Assembly (NCBI RefSeq): GCF_000487995.2
Contig: NZ_CP097562.1
Span: 1,547,001-1,611,000, forward strand
DNA: 64,000 nt
Direction of reading: 5' to 3'
DNA from: Mucispirillum schaedleri ASF457
Lineage (GTDB): Bacteria; Chrysiogenota; Deferribacteres; Deferribacterales; Mucispirillaceae
Under the pieces are notes generated by a model that made no database searches, was not told the origin of the DNA, and was given only the letters and a program-made list of their open reading frames with translations. Both the position numbers and the translations under genes were made by a program. Every line of letters begins with the position of its first letter. Position 1 is the stretch's first letter. This document shows, one piece after another, positions 8,096-17,655 of the stretch.

Positions 8096-9079
8096 ATGCT
8101 TTCATACACTATCCGCAGGCTTTTAATGATGATACCAATGTTTATAGGTATTACTATAATATGTTTTATAGTTATCCATTTAGCTCCGGGGAATGCTGCA
8201 GAAATGCGGGCAGCTATGGGTCCAAAATATTCTGAAACTGCACGGGCAAAGTTTGAAAAAATGTATGGGCTTGATAAGCCGCTTTATGAGCAGTATATAA
8301 TATGGCTTAAAAAAACAGCAGTTTTAGATTTTGGCGAATCTTTTGCAATAGATGGCAGAAGTGTAAAAGAGAAAATTAGGGAGCGGATACATATTACTGT
8401 TGGATTAAATCTTTTAAGTATGTTTTTCATATTTTTAATAGGGCTTCCCCTTGGTATAATTTCAGCCTACTGGCAAAACAGTGTACTTGATAAAGCCATA
8501 ACAGTTATAGTTTTTATAGGGTTTGCTGTGCCTGCTTTCTGGCTTGCAGTAATATGTATGTATTATTTCAGCATTTATTTAGGTGTTCTGCCTATTTCCG
8601 GACTTTATACAGAATATATTTATGATACAATGAGTTTTTGGGAAAAGGTAAAAGATATTGCTGCTCACTTAGTTCTGCCTGTTTCTATTTCAGTTTTTGG
8701 CTCTCTTGCAGGCATATCACGGTTTGCAAGAACATCCACCCTTGATGTTCTTCATGAAGATTATATTACAGCAGCAAGAGCAAGGGGTATAGGGGAAGGC
8801 AGGATATTATTCAGCCATGCTTTAAGAAATGCTTTACTGCCTGTCATTACTATTTTAGGGCTTTCTATTCCCGGGCTTATTGGCAGCAGTGTAATTTTTG
8901 AATCAATATTCAGCATACCGGGTATGGGGCAGCTTTTTTATAATTCTGTAATGATGAGAGACTATCCAGTTATTATGGGGATATTAGTAATAGGAGCACT
9001 TCTTACATTAATAGGCAATTTTATTGCAGATATTGCTTATGCTTTTGCAGACCCAAGGATACGCTATGGAAAGAAATAA
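8096..9079 (+). CDS. Oligopeptide ABC transporter permease, DppB/OppB type
   Basis: 327 residues with an N-terminal helix (MLSYTIRRLLMMIPMFIGIT), the DppB-type N-terminal region with GLDKPLYEQYIIWL, and a binding-protein-dependent permease core. The EAA loop around residues 215-245 (DYITAARARGIGEGRILFSH) contacts the ATPase. It forms the inner-membrane channel with the next gene, which overlaps it by 14 bp. No substrate-binding protein or ATPase gene is nearby, so these must be supplied from elsewhere. AAGGA precedes the ATG. Confidence 0.92.
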   Translation: MLSYTIRRLLMMIPMFIGITIICFIVIHLAPGNAAEMRAAMGPKYSETARAKFEKMYGLDKPLYEQYIIWLKKTAVLDFGESFAIDGRSVKEKIRERIHITVGLNLLSMFFIFLIGLPLGIISAYWQNSVLDKAITVIVFIGFAVPAFWLAVICMYYFSIYLGVLPISGLYTEYIYDTMSFWEKVKDIAAHLVLPVSISVFGSLAGISRFARTSTLDVLHEDYITAARARGIGEGRILFSHALRNALLPVITILGLSIPGLIGSSVIFESIFSIPGMGQLFYNSVMMRDYPVIMGILVIGALLTLIGNFIADIAYAFADPRIRYGKK

Positions 9080-9929
9080 AATACGAAGTAAAATATTTTC
9101 AAACACAAGCAGCAATATACTTCTTATAAGCGGAGCATCTATTGTGCTGTTTTTTATAATTATAGCAGTATTTGCACCACTTATTGCACCATTTAACCCA
9201 GCACTTACTAACTTGAATGAAGTTTTTACAGCACCTAACAGCACATATTTATTTGGCACAGATGCTCTTGGCAGAGATGTATTTTCAAGAGTAGTATATG
9301 GAACAAGAATATCTTTATTTGTGGGCTTTATTGCTGTGGGTATATCTATAACTATTGGTGTGATTTTAGGTTTAATTGCTGGATATTATGGCAGAATGGT
9401 AGATAGTGTTATAATGCGGTTTACTGATATTATGCTTTGCTTCCCGTCATTTTTTCTTATTTTAGCAGTGATTGCTTTTTTAAAACCATCAATAGTAAAT
9501 GTTATGGTAGTAATAGGTGTAACAGGCTGGATGGGAGTAGCCAGATTAGTAAGAGCAGAAGTGATGAGTGTTAAAAACAGGGAATATATTACAGCTGCAA
9601 GGCTGCAGGGTTTAAGCCATATTAAAATAATGTTTAAACATATACTGCTTAATGTGTTATCGCCTGTATTTGTTGCCGCCACATTAGGTGTTGCAAGTGC
9701 AATTTTATTAGAATCATCACTAAGCTTTTTAGGTCTTGGTGTGCTTCCACCTACTCCGTCATGGGGTAATATATTAACAGAGGGGCAGAATAATATAATT
9801 AATGCATGGTGGCTTTCTCTTTTTCCGGGTATAGCAATAGTAATAACTGCTCTTGGCTATAATCTGCTGGGGGAAGGTTTAAGAGATGTGTTAGACCATA
9901 AAAATAATAAATCAAATATTAAGGATTGA
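9066..9929 (+). CDS. Oligopeptide ABC transporter permease, DppC/OppC type
   Basis: I place the start at ATG 9066 (MERNKIRSKIFSNT, 287 residues), preceded by AAGGA at 9055-9059. A longer frame from 9024 would lie deep inside dppB. Features are the OppC N-terminal segment with NLNEVFTAPNSTYLFGTDALGRDVFSR, six predicted helices, and the EAA loop REYITAARLQGLSHIKIMFK. It is the second channel half of a di/oligopeptide importer. The stop codon sits 2 bp before the start of the peptidase gene, so the two are almost certainly co-translated. Confidence 0.92.
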   Translation: MERNKIRSKIFSNTSSNILLISGASIVLFFIIIAVFAPLIAPFNPALTNLNEVFTAPNSTYLFGTDALGRDVFSRVVYGTRISLFVGFIAVGISITIGVILGLIAGYYGRMVDSVIMRFTDIMLCFPSFFLILAVIAFLKPSIVNVMVVIGVTGWMGVARLVRAEVMSVKNREYITAARLQGLSHIKIMFKHILLNVLSPVFVAATLGVASAILLESSLSFLGLGVLPPTPSWGNILTEGQNNIINAWWLSLFPGIAIVITALGYNLLGEGLRDVLDHKNNKSNIKD

Positions 9930-9931
9930 GG

Positions 9932-12607
9932 ATGAAAAAAAATATTTTATCAATATTTTCAGTTATATTGCTGTTTTCATGCAGCGATACTGGCATAGAA
10001 GTAATTTCTTATTCAGATTATTCCAGTGATATATCATATCAAGTGGGAAGCCCGCGGGACAAAAGGCTTACTTTTTTTGATATTAATGAATTTAAGCAGA
10101 TAAGAAGTATCCCAAATAATTTATCAACTGGCAGTCTTTCAGGCAGGGTGCAGTTTGCTCAAACCCATACTATTGACCCTAATAATAATGAAGCAAGAAA
10201 AGAGCCGTCATTAATACCATATAGAGCAGCACTTTTACTTTTTACTCCACAGGAAGAATTATATGAATTATCTGTTAAAGTAAGTAACGGCAAAAACACT
10301 TCTGTTTTTAAAATGGTGCCGCCAGTAAATATGCCAAAATCTGATTATATGGATAGAAGCGGAACAAAACCAGATATTACATATTCTAAACGCTCTTGGA
10401 GTGTGCAGCTTCCTTATGACAATGTTACTCCTGAAATGCAGCTTGATTTTATGGGCAAAACAACATCGCAGGTTGAGTTATCAGGCACTCTTTTTGGTAA
10501 TGATATAGAGTTTGCAGCACCAATAGAGGGAGCTTTTCTTGTTGTAAGGCTTGGTATGCTTACAGATAATGTTGCAACAGGTCAGCATTCAACATCTCAG
10601 GCTATGACATACGATATAGCTCATGGTATGCAGGAATATTTCCAAACAGTCCCTTTTGCAAGGTTATTTCATGGATATTATGAAGACAGAGTGCTAAAAA
10701 AAGTAATCATTAATAATGGAAAAATATATGAGAATAAAAGTGATTATGTAGGGGCAGATTATTACAGTGGAGATATGCGTGAAAATGTGGCAAAAGCACA
10801 AGTGAGTGTTGGTATAGATTTGGCAAACAAAGGGGTTGCAAGCAGTCCATTAGACCAGTCTCACCAGCTGGGAAACGATATGTTTTATTTTACAGTGCAT
10901 CATGCAAAAGGAAGATATACTAATGGCGAAGGTAAGCCGGTAGATGTTCCGCATGGGTTAAGCGGCGGCAACGGAATAGGCACTCTTGTTGATTCTACTG
11001 GCAACGAATTCAGCCATGAAGTAGGACATGGATATGGTATGGGGCATTATCCATTTTTAAATGATGCAAGTGATGGTTCTGTGCATGGATATACTACTTC
11101 ATGGGGATATGATGCTTATAAAAACAGAATGCGGGCTAATGTAGCATGGAACAGCACTCCGCAGGCTGTTATGTATCAGGATAAATGGTATATTACACCT
11201 TTTCAAAATTATTACGGCTGGAACAGGGACTGTATGGCAGGCGGTGTTGCTGATAGTGCAATATCACGATATACTCATAATACTGCAAGAAGCACAAGGC
11301 AGGTGCAGAAAAATATAGAAAACAGATATTTTTTAAGTGATGATAAAAATAATAATGGTGAATATTACTATATTAGCTGGGATAAAGAAAGCAGGACATA
11401 TAAAAAAGTAACAGATGAAAAATTTTTAAACAGCAGAATAAGCCCGACAAGAAAAGGAGTGCCAGTGATTACTATTTTAGGTGGTTATGACCCTACCCCC
11501 CCCCATAATGCTGTGATTTATCAATATTTCAGAGGAAACTGGGGCAATGTATTTGATTCTATATTTCAAGACAGTCCTGCTGAAGCCACATCATATTTGG
11601 AAATAACATATTATGACAATAAGCCAAAGAAATATGTAGTGCTTAGTGATAAAAGATATAATGCAAAAATAATTAACAAGCTGCATGTAAATATTGCAGA
11701 AGAAGATAAACCTAAAAGCATTACTCTCTATGTAAATAAGGTTAATAAAGGCTCTACAACAATAAAAGAGACGGTATATGATAAACCGCTTCTAAAAGCT
11801 GTTGAAATAGGCAAAGCAAATGGCTATCAAGATGTTATAGATAACGATACCATATTTCTTAATGACAGTCTTGCTAATAAATCTATTGATAATTATATTC
11901 TTTCTGCAAAAGAAAAAGAGCTTATTGAAATTTTTGCAAGATATAAAGCATTAAATAAACTTGATGCAAACCCAAAAAAGATAGCTGATGATTATATTGC
12001 AAAGAAAAATAAGGCTGATAATATAAATATGTTTATAGATAATAACTATATAAGCCTTGAAAATAATGATATATCAGCGGATGAGGCTTTGAAAAAGCTG
12101 TTTGCAGAAAACGGGCTTGGCTCTGTTATATTTAAATTTAATCAGGCAGAGCTAAATGGTAAATGTATGGAGGTATATCAATCAGAAACAAGCAGCTATG
12201 CTGTTAGATTATCATCTAAATGTAATGAGAGTAAAGAGCAGCGGTGGGCGATAGATAAATCAGGACGGATTCATTCGGCTCTTTATCCCGGCTATTGTCT
12301 TGATATGAAAAATATGTCTGTTTTACAGCTTTGTTCAGATGATACAAGCCAGCAGTGGAAAATAAGAAATCCTGAAAGTATTGCAAATGGTGTTTTTTAT
12401 GAAAATATGGGGACAGCTGGAAAATGTATAGATAACAGCGGTGGCAATTCTGATAAAATAATCAGCTATAATTGCACTAATGGCAATAACCAGAAGTTTA
12501 AAAACAAAATAACAGAAGATGAAAATTTATATTTAAGTTTATTTGGTGGCAGCTTAATAGAAGAAATATGGAAATATATTCCTGCAGAAAAAGTGGAGAT
12601 TAAATAA
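9932..12607 (+). CDS. StcE-like M66 zinc metallopeptidase lipoprotein with ricin-type lectin domain
   Basis: 891 residues from ATG 9932 (AAGGA 7 nt upstream; a TTG at 9926 is less likely). The signal peptide ends LLFSC, making it a lipoprotein at Cys17. The catalytic motif HEVGHGYGMGHY starts at about residue 362 and matches the HEXXHXXGXXH zinc site of M66 peptidases such as StcE, which cleaves mucin-type O-glycoproteins. Residues about 730-860 carry a ricin B-type trefoil with paired Cys and QxW motifs (EQRWAID, QQWKIR), a likely glycan-binding module. Nine C at 11496-11504 (about codons 522-525) would, on slippage, keep the catalytic domain but remove the C-terminal ~370 residues. It is coupled to two peptide permeases and overlaps the next gene by 1 bp. 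Mucin cleavage is inferred. Confidence 0.85.
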   Translation: MKKNILSIFSVILLFSCSDTGIEVISYSDYSSDISYQVGSPRDKRLTFFDINEFKQIRSIPNNLSTGSLSGRVQFAQTHTIDPNNNEARKEPSLIPYRAALLLFTPQEELYELSVKVSNGKNTSVFKMVPPVNMPKSDYMDRSGTKPDITYSKRSWSVQLPYDNVTPEMQLDFMGKTTSQVELSGTLFGNDIEFAAPIEGAFLVVRLGMLTDNVATGQHSTSQAMTYDIAHGMQEYFQTVPFARLFHGYYEDRVLKKVIINNGKIYENKSDYVGADYYSGDMRENVAKAQVSVGIDLANKGVASSPLDQSHQLGNDMFYFTVHHAKGRYTNGEGKPVDVPHGLSGGNGIGTLVDSTGNEFSHEVGHGYGMGHYPFLNDASDGSVHGYTTSWGYDAYKNRMRANVAWNSTPQAVMYQDKWYITPFQNYYGWNRDCMAGGVADSAISRYTHNTARSTRQVQKNIENRYFLSDDKNNNGEYYYISWDKESRTYKKVTDEKFLNSRISPTRKGVPVITILGGYDPTPPHNAVIYQYFRGNWGNVFDSIFQDSPAEATSYLEITYYDNKPKKYVVLSDKRYNAKIINKLHVNIAEEDKPKSITLYVNKVNKGSTTIKETVYDKPLLKAVEIGKANGYQDVIDNDTIFLNDSLANKSIDNYILSAKEKELIEIFARYKALNKLDANPKKIADDYIAKKNKADNINMFIDNNYISLENNDISADEALKKLFAENGLGSVIFKFNQAELNGKCMEVYQSETSSYAVRLSSKCNESKEQRWAIDKSGRIHSALYPGYCLDMKNMSVLQLCSDDTSQQWKIRNPESIANGVFYENMGTAGKCIDNSGGNSDKIISYNCTNGNNQKFKNKITEDENLYLSLFGGSLIEEIWKYIPAEKVEIK
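11496..11504 (+). repeat. Homopolymer of nine C inside mucin peptidase gene
   Basis: Nine C encode part of Thr-Pro-Pro-His. The present length gives the full open frame. A one-base change would frameshift between the catalytic domain and the lectin-like C-terminus. Confidence 0.85.
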
Positions 12608-13314
12608 TGAAAAAAATAATTATAATATTTGCGTTAATATTTGCAGTTAATATTCCTTTTCTTTATGCTCAGTATGGTGACTATTATGACGGCAAAAACA
12701 GTTACAGCTATGGAGATATGCCTTCGCCTAAAAAAAGCAGCAGGAAAAAATATGAAAATAAAAATCATTATATAGGAATATCGCCGTCTATCTATATACC
12801 AACAGGGAAAAATGCTTATATAAAAGATTATACAGGTGTAGGCGGTGGTGTTGATTTACGGTATAAATACAACCTGCATAAAGTGTTTGCTCTTGCTGGA
12901 ACATTTAGATATAACTATGCAGGTGGCTCTAATTTTAACGGCGATAATAAAGTGGATACTAAACATCATTTAATTGATATGCAGATTTTAGCAGTTTTGC
13001 AGTATGATGATGTGAAAGCAACAAAAGGTTTTATCCCTTATATATCTGCTGGTATGGATATTGCAGTTAATGTTATTGATTCTGAAACCACAGCTTATAG
13101 AAAAGATGCAGATGGTGCCACATACCCTGTTTATAAAATCATTTCAAAAGGAAACGATTCTGCAGCTAATGTAGGCTTTGTTGTTGGTGCAGGGCTTAGG
13201 TATGCATTTTCAAATAATTTTACAACAGGTTTTGGTGTTGATTATACCCATGTCTTTACAAACCATGATTACTCAGGCATTAGAGTATTTATAGATGCAG
13301 GATACAGATTTTAG
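12607..13314 (+). CDS. Small outer-membrane beta-barrel protein
   Basis: A 235-residue protein with a signal peptide ending near LYAQ (residues 1-21). A short Tyr/Lys/Ser-rich stretch follows, then alternating strands of an eight-strand type barrel with Gly/aromatic pattern, ending in GYRF with a C-terminal Phe. Lengths and pattern suit the OmpA/opacity-like barrel superfamily; no specific function can be named. Its ATG overlaps the stop of the peptidase gene (TAATG), indicating translational coupling. It could help display or anchor the peptidase, but that is only suggested by position. Confidence 0.75.
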   Translation: MKKIIIIFALIFAVNIPFLYAQYGDYYDGKNSYSYGDMPSPKKSSRKKYENKNHYIGISPSIYIPTGKNAYIKDYTGVGGGVDLRYKYNLHKVFALAGTFRYNYAGGSNFNGDNKVDTKHHLIDMQILAVLQYDDVKATKGFIPYISAGMDIAVNVIDSETTAYRKDADGATYPVYKIISKGNDSAANVGFVVGAGLRYAFSNNFTTGFGVDYTHVFTNHDYSGIRVFIDAGYRF

Positions 13315-13374
13315 CAGATAATATTATAAATTCACATTATTTATATTCTAAAAGCAATTTTAAAGGAGTGAAAT

Positions 13375-14163
13375 ATGGGTTATATCAATAATAATACTGG
13401 TTATTTGGAGCATCATACATTATCAAGCCGTTCAGTCATTAAAAAGAATATGTATGCTTTAATTACACCAGATGGACTTGTCAAAAACAATATATATGGC
13501 TTTGAAAACTGTGATATAAGCATACTTTCATCTCCCCTTTTAGGTGCTTCTTTTACTGATTATATTATAACAGTAAAAGAAAATGGCAGAAATTTATGCG
13601 GCATAGGAAATGAGAGCGAAGAAATATTTTTATTTGTAATAGAAGGCTCATTATTAGTTTATAATGATAATGAAAAAGCAGGGCTTACAGCAGGCGGTTT
13701 TTTCTTTTCCCCTGCATCTTTTAAACTTTATTTTCAAAATAATTCCAATAATAATGCAAAAATACTTTTATATAAAAGAAAATACAAGCCACTTAATAAT
13801 TTATCACCAAAAACAATATCTGGAAATATTAATAACATACCATATAAAAATTTTGAAGAAATGGATAGTGTATTTATAAAAGATTTACTGCCTGCAAATG
13901 ATTTTGCTTATGATTTTAACTTTCACATACTTATGTTTAAAAGCGGTGCAGGTCATGGCTATTTAGAAACTCATATTCAGGAACATGGAGCATATATTTT
14001 ATCTGGTAAAGGAATGTATAACCTTGATAACAAATGGTATGGGGTAGAAAAAGATGATTATATATTTATGGCTTCATACTGCATACAGGGCGGATATTGT
14101 GTAGGCAAAGATGATTTTATATATATTTATTCAAAAGACTGCAATAGAGATGCAGAGCTGTAA
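13375..14163 (+). CDS. allE: (S)-ureidoglycine aminohydrolase, bicupin
   Basis: 262 residues, closely collinear with E. coli AllE as I remember it: MGYINNNTGYLEHH at the start, LITPDGLVKNNIYGFENCD, LLGASFTDY, and the second cupin with GYLETHIQEHGAYILSGKG, whose Glu, His and His would bind manganese. The C-terminus is IYSKDCNRDAEL. The enzyme releases ammonia from ureidoglycine to give ureidoglycolate in purine/allantoin breakdown. No other allantoin gene is in the window. AAGGAG precedes the ATG. A 60-bp gap separates it from the barrel gene, so it may have its own promoter. Confidence 0.93.
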   Translation: MGYINNNTGYLEHHTLSSRSVIKKNMYALITPDGLVKNNIYGFENCDISILSSPLLGASFTDYIITVKENGRNLCGIGNESEEIFLFVIEGSLLVYNDNEKAGLTAGGFFFSPASFKLYFQNNSNNNAKILLYKRKYKPLNNLSPKTISGNINNIPYKNFEEMDSVFIKDLLPANDFAYDFNFHILMFKSGAGHGYLETHIQEHGAYILSGKGMYNLDNKWYGVEKDDYIFMASYCIQGGYCVGKDDFIYIYSKDCNRDAEL

Positions 14164-14189
14164 AAGATAGGTTTAAAATATTTATTAAA

Positions 14190-14220
14190 TTAGATACTTC
14201 GCCTTTGGCTCAGTATGACA
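14190..14220 (+). repeat. Half-copy of dispersed palindromic repeat
   Basis: TTAGATACTTCGCCTTTGGC then TCAGTATGACA matches the right arm of the repeat family. The left arm is absent. Confidence 0.6.
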
Positions 14221-14253
14221 TAAATGAATAAATAGCAAAATAATTATAAAAAA

Positions 14254-14286
14254 AGCAGTTTTAACGCATATATCGCTAAAACTGCT
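14254..14286. terminator. Bidirectional terminator between allE and ilvC
   Basis: AGCAGTTTTA pairs with TAAAACTGCT. Seven A precede it on the plus strand, giving a T-run for minus-strand transcripts of the ilv genes. TATTTTTTA follows about 8 nt later for allE. Confidence 0.85.
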
Positions 14287-14325
14287 AATAGTATTTTTTA
14301 TATATAAATAAATCTGTTTAATTTA

Positions 14326-15342
14326 TTAATTTTTAGATTTATCTACAATTTTGCTTTTACCAAGCCAGCTCATCATGCCGCGAAGTTTTTCACCAACTTC
14401 TTCTATTTTATGGCTGTTAGAAATATTAGATAATGCATGGAAATGTGGTGCATTTACTTTGTTTTCCATCATCCATTCTTTTGCAAAAGTGCCGTCCTGA
14501 ATTTCTTTTAATACTTTTTTCATTTCTTCTTTTGCAGCAGGTGAAACTACTCGTGGACCTCTTGTTAAGCCGCCATATTCTGCTGTGTTAGAAATAGAAT
14601 ACTGCATATTTTTAATGCCGCCTTCATATATTAAGTCAACAATTAATTTCATTTCATGCAGACATTCAAAATATGCCATTTCTGGAGCATAGCCTGCTTC
14701 AGTTAATGTTTCAAAACCATACTGGATAAGTTTTGCTAAACCGCCGCATAATACTGCCTGTTCACCAAAAAGGTCTGTTTCAGTTTCTTCTTTAAAAGTT
14801 GTTTCAATAACACCAGCTCTTGCACCGCCGATAGCTGCAGCATAAGCAAGTGCAACTTCTTTAGAATCACCTGCTGCATCTTGGTAAACTGCAATTAAGC
14901 ATGGAACACCGCTGCCAGTTTCATACTGCTGACGAACTAAATGGCCGGGACCTTTTGGAGCTATCATAATAACATTTATATCTGCAGGTGGCACAATCTG
15001 TCCAAAATGTATATTAAAACCATGAGCAAATGCTAAATAAGCACCAGATTTTAAGTTTGGAGCTATTTCATTTTTATAAATTTCACCTTGTAGTTCATCT
15101 GGTGTTAATATCATAACCAAATCAGCCCATGTAGCTGCTTCTGCTACTGTCATAACTTTTAAACCAGCATTTTCTGCTTTTTTCCATGATTTACTGTCTT
15201 TTCTTAATGCAACAGCAACATCACAGCCAGAATCTTTTAAATTATTAGAATGGCCGTAACCTTGGCTTCCATATCCAATGACTGCTATTTTTTTGCTTTT
15301 AACAGCACCTAAATTGGCATCTTTTTCATAATAAACTTTCAT
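14326..15342 (-). CDS. ilvC: Ketol-acid reductoisomerase, class I
   Basis: 338 residues, standard for class I KARI. The N-terminal Rossmann fold has [17 protein letters not shown] and the NADPH-selecting loop ALRKDSKSW. The all-helical C-terminal domain holds the magnesium-binding acidic residues in [16 protein letters not shown] and the second Glu cluster [12 protein letters not shown]. It isomerises and reduces acetolactate and acetohydroxybutyrate in valine, leucine and isoleucine synthesis. It is last in the ilvD-ilvB-ilvN-ilvC cluster, 48 bp after ilvN, with GAGG 7 nt before ATG 15342. Confidence 0.97.
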   Translation of the reverse strand: MKVYYEKDANLGAVKSKKIAVIGYGSQGYGHSNNLKDSGCDVAVALRKDSKSWKKAENAGLKVMTVAEAATWADLVMILTPDELQGEIYKNEIAPNLKSGAYLAFAHGFNIHFGQIVPPADINVIMIAPKGPGHLVRQQYETGSGVPCLIAVYQDAAGDSKEVALAYAAAIGGARAGVIETTFKEETETDLFGEQAVLCGGLAKLIQYGFETLTEAGYAPEMAYFECLHEMKLIVDLIYEGGIKNMQYSISNTAEYGGLTRGPRVVSPAAKEEMKKVLKEIQDGTFAKEWMMENKVNAPHFHALSNISNSHKIEEVGEKLRGMMSWLGKSKIVDKSKN

Positions 15343-15390
15343 TTGTTTACCTCATATATTTATATTTTCCCAGCTTTTATAAGCCTTATA

Positions 15391-15921
15391 TTATTTATTA
15401 TTATGTATCTGCTTAATTTTTTCCATCTCGCTTGTAGCCTTTGAGCCTCTGCCTATTGCAAGACAACCTGAGCGGATTAATTCTATTATACCATAAGGGC
15501 GGACAAGCTCTATAAAAGCCTGCAGTTTGTCATTATCACCAGTGATTTCAATTACCATGCTTTCTGGTGTAATATCTACCACATTGCCACGGAAAGTATT
15601 AACCATATTATAAATATCGCTTCTGTATTTTTGAGTAACATATACTTTTACAAGCACTAATTCTCTTTCAATATGGTTATATGATGTTAAGTCCCTTACT
15701 TTTAAAACATTAATAAGTTTACGCAGCTGCTTAATAATCTGCTCTATAATTCTATCATCACCATAAGTAACAATAGTCATCATAGATACATCATGCTTAT
15801 CAGTAGAGTTTACTGTTAAACTTTCAATATTGTAGCCTCTGCCAGAGAAAAGACCTGCTATGCGGGCAAGCACACCAAATTTATTTTCAACAAGGACTGA
15901 TATAATATGTCTTTTTTCCAT
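15391..15921 (-). CDS. ilvN: Acetolactate synthase regulatory (small) subunit
   Basis: 176 residues. The N-terminal ACT domain (HIISVLVENKFGVLARIAGL and FSGRGYNIESLTV) binds valine for feedback inhibition. The C-terminal domain spans about residues 85-165, with SGCLAIGRGSKA near the end. It is the IlvH/IlvN partner of the catalytic subunit encoded 6 bp upstream, so the two are probably made in matched amounts. Confidence 0.96.
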   Translation of the reverse strand: MEKRHIISVLVENKFGVLARIAGLFSGRGYNIESLTVNSTDKHDVSMMTIVTYGDDRIIEQIIKQLRKLINVLKVRDLTSYNHIERELVLVKVYVTQKYRSDIYNMVNTFRGNVVDITPESMVIEITGDNDKLQAFIELVRPYGIIELIRSGCLAIGRGSKATSEMEKIKQIHNNK

Positions 15922-15927
15922 AGCAAA

Positions 15928-17622
15928 CTACCTTATTATCATTTCATCAATTGATGCACCTGCTGGCACCATAGGATATACATTTTCTTCCCTGTCGCAC
16001 ACAAAATCCATAAGCACAGGTATATCTTTTACTTTAAGAGCTTCTCTTAAAACAGCTTCTACATCTTCTACTTTTTCAGCACGCATTCCTATACAGCCAT
16101 AAGCTTCTGCCAGCTTAACAAAATCAGGCTGCACTTCAAGGCATGTATCAGAATATTTTTTATTAAAAAATAACTGCTGCCACTGCCTTACCATTCCTAA
16201 AAACTTATTATTGATGATAACTGTTTTTACACCTACTCTATACTGCACACATGTTGTTAATTCCTGCATATTCATTAATATGCCGCCATCACCTGATACA
16301 CAAAATACTTCTTTATCTGGTCTGCCTATTTTAGCACCCATTGCAGCAGGAAGCCCGTAACCCATTGTGCCCATACCGCCTGATGATAAAAACTGTCTTG
16401 GAAAATTATATCTGTAAAACTGGCCTGTCCACATTTGATGCTGGCCTACATCTGTAGCAATAATTGCATCGCCATTTGTAACTTTATATAATGTCTCTAT
16501 AACATACTGTGGTTTAATGACTTTATCGCTGAATTTATAAGAGAAAGGTTTTTCCCTGTTCCAGCCTTTTACTGTTTCAAACCATTCATCTCTTTCCTGC
16601 CTGCACTTTTCCCACTTATAATCATCAAGATATTTATTTATCATATTCAGAACATTATAACAGTCTCCAACAACAGGTATTTCAATATCAACAGTTTTAC
16701 TAATAGATGATGGGTCAATATCAATATGAGCTATTTTTGCATTTTTAGCAAACCTGTCAAGTCTGCCAGTGGAACGGTCAGTAAACCTTGTGCCGATAGC
16801 TATTATAAAATCAGATTCTGTTACTGCCATATTAGAGGCATAGTTTCCATGCATACCAAGCCAGCCTATCCACTGGCTGTCTGTTGCAGGGTAACCACTT
16901 AACCCCATGAATGATGAAACAACAGGAGTATTGACTGCATGGGCAAATTTTATTAATTCTTCTGTTGCACCTTTGCTTACTTTTACACCACCGCCAACAA
17001 ATATAACAGGTTTTTTTGCTGTTTCCAATGTTTTAAGGAGTTTTTTAACCTGCATTGGATGCCCTTCTGTATTAGGCTGATAGCCTGTTAAATGCACATG
17101 TCCATTTGGCTCATATTTTACTTTTGCAGCAAACACATCTTTTGGAATATCCACAAGCACAGGACCAGGCCTGCCTGTTGTAGCAATATGTATTGCTTCA
17201 TTCATAGTGTCTGCCAAATCTTTTACATCTGTTACAAGATAACTGTGCTTTACTATCGGGCGTGTTATGCCTACAATATCAGCTTCCTGAAAAGCATCTC
17301 CGCCAATTAAATTAGAAACAACCTGCCCTGTAATTACAAGCATAGGAACACTATCCATATAAGCTGTGCCAATACCTGTTACAAGGTTTGTCGCACCCGG
17401 ACCGCTTGTTGCCATACATACACCTATTTTACCAGTTGCTCTTGCATAGCCGTCTGCAGCATGTGCTCCGCCCTGCTCATGACGAGGCAGGATGTGTTTT
17501 AAATCAGCATCAAATAATGTATCATAAAAACCAGTAAGAGACCCGCCGGGATAACTGAATATTACATCTACTCCATTACGCTTTAAGCAGTCTATTACAA
17601 TCTCTCCACCTGAACATATCAT
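15928..17622 (-). CDS. ilvB: Acetolactate synthase catalytic (large) subunit
   Basis: 564 residues, usual length. The ThDP catalytic Glu lies in LPRHEQGGAHAADGYARATG. The FAD/middle domain begins near residue 190, and the ThDP/Mg motif GDGGILMNMQELTTCVQYRV near the C-terminus shows the GDG...N pattern. It condenses pyruvate with pyruvate or 2-oxobutyrate. It lies 33 bp after ilvD and 6 bp before ilvN. Confidence 0.97.
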   Translation of the reverse strand: MICSGGEIVIDCLKRNGVDVIFSYPGGSLTGFYDTLFDADLKHILPRHEQGGAHAADGYARATGKIGVCMATSGPGATNLVTGIGTAYMDSVPMLVITGQVVSNLIGGDAFQEADIVGITRPIVKHSYLVTDVKDLADTMNEAIHIATTGRPGPVLVDIPKDVFAAKVKYEPNGHVHLTGYQPNTEGHPMQVKKLLKTLETAKKPVIFVGGGVKVSKGATEELIKFAHAVNTPVVSSFMGLSGYPATDSQWIGWLGMHGNYASNMAVTESDFIIAIGTRFTDRSTGRLDRFAKNAKIAHIDIDPSSISKTVDIEIPVVGDCYNVLNMINKYLDDYKWEKCRQERDEWFETVKGWNREKPFSYKFSDKVIKPQYVIETLYKVTNGDAIIATDVGQHQMWTGQFYRYNFPRQFLSSGGMGTMGYGLPAAMGAKIGRPDKEVFCVSGDGGILMNMQELTTCVQYRVGVKTVIINNKFLGMVRQWQQLFFNKKYSDTCLEVQPDFVKLAEAYGCIGMRAEKVEDVEAVLREALKVKDIPVLMDFVCDREENVYPMVPAGASIDEMIIR

Positions 17623-17655
17623 ATTAATACTCCAATATTATGGTTTACACTAAAA

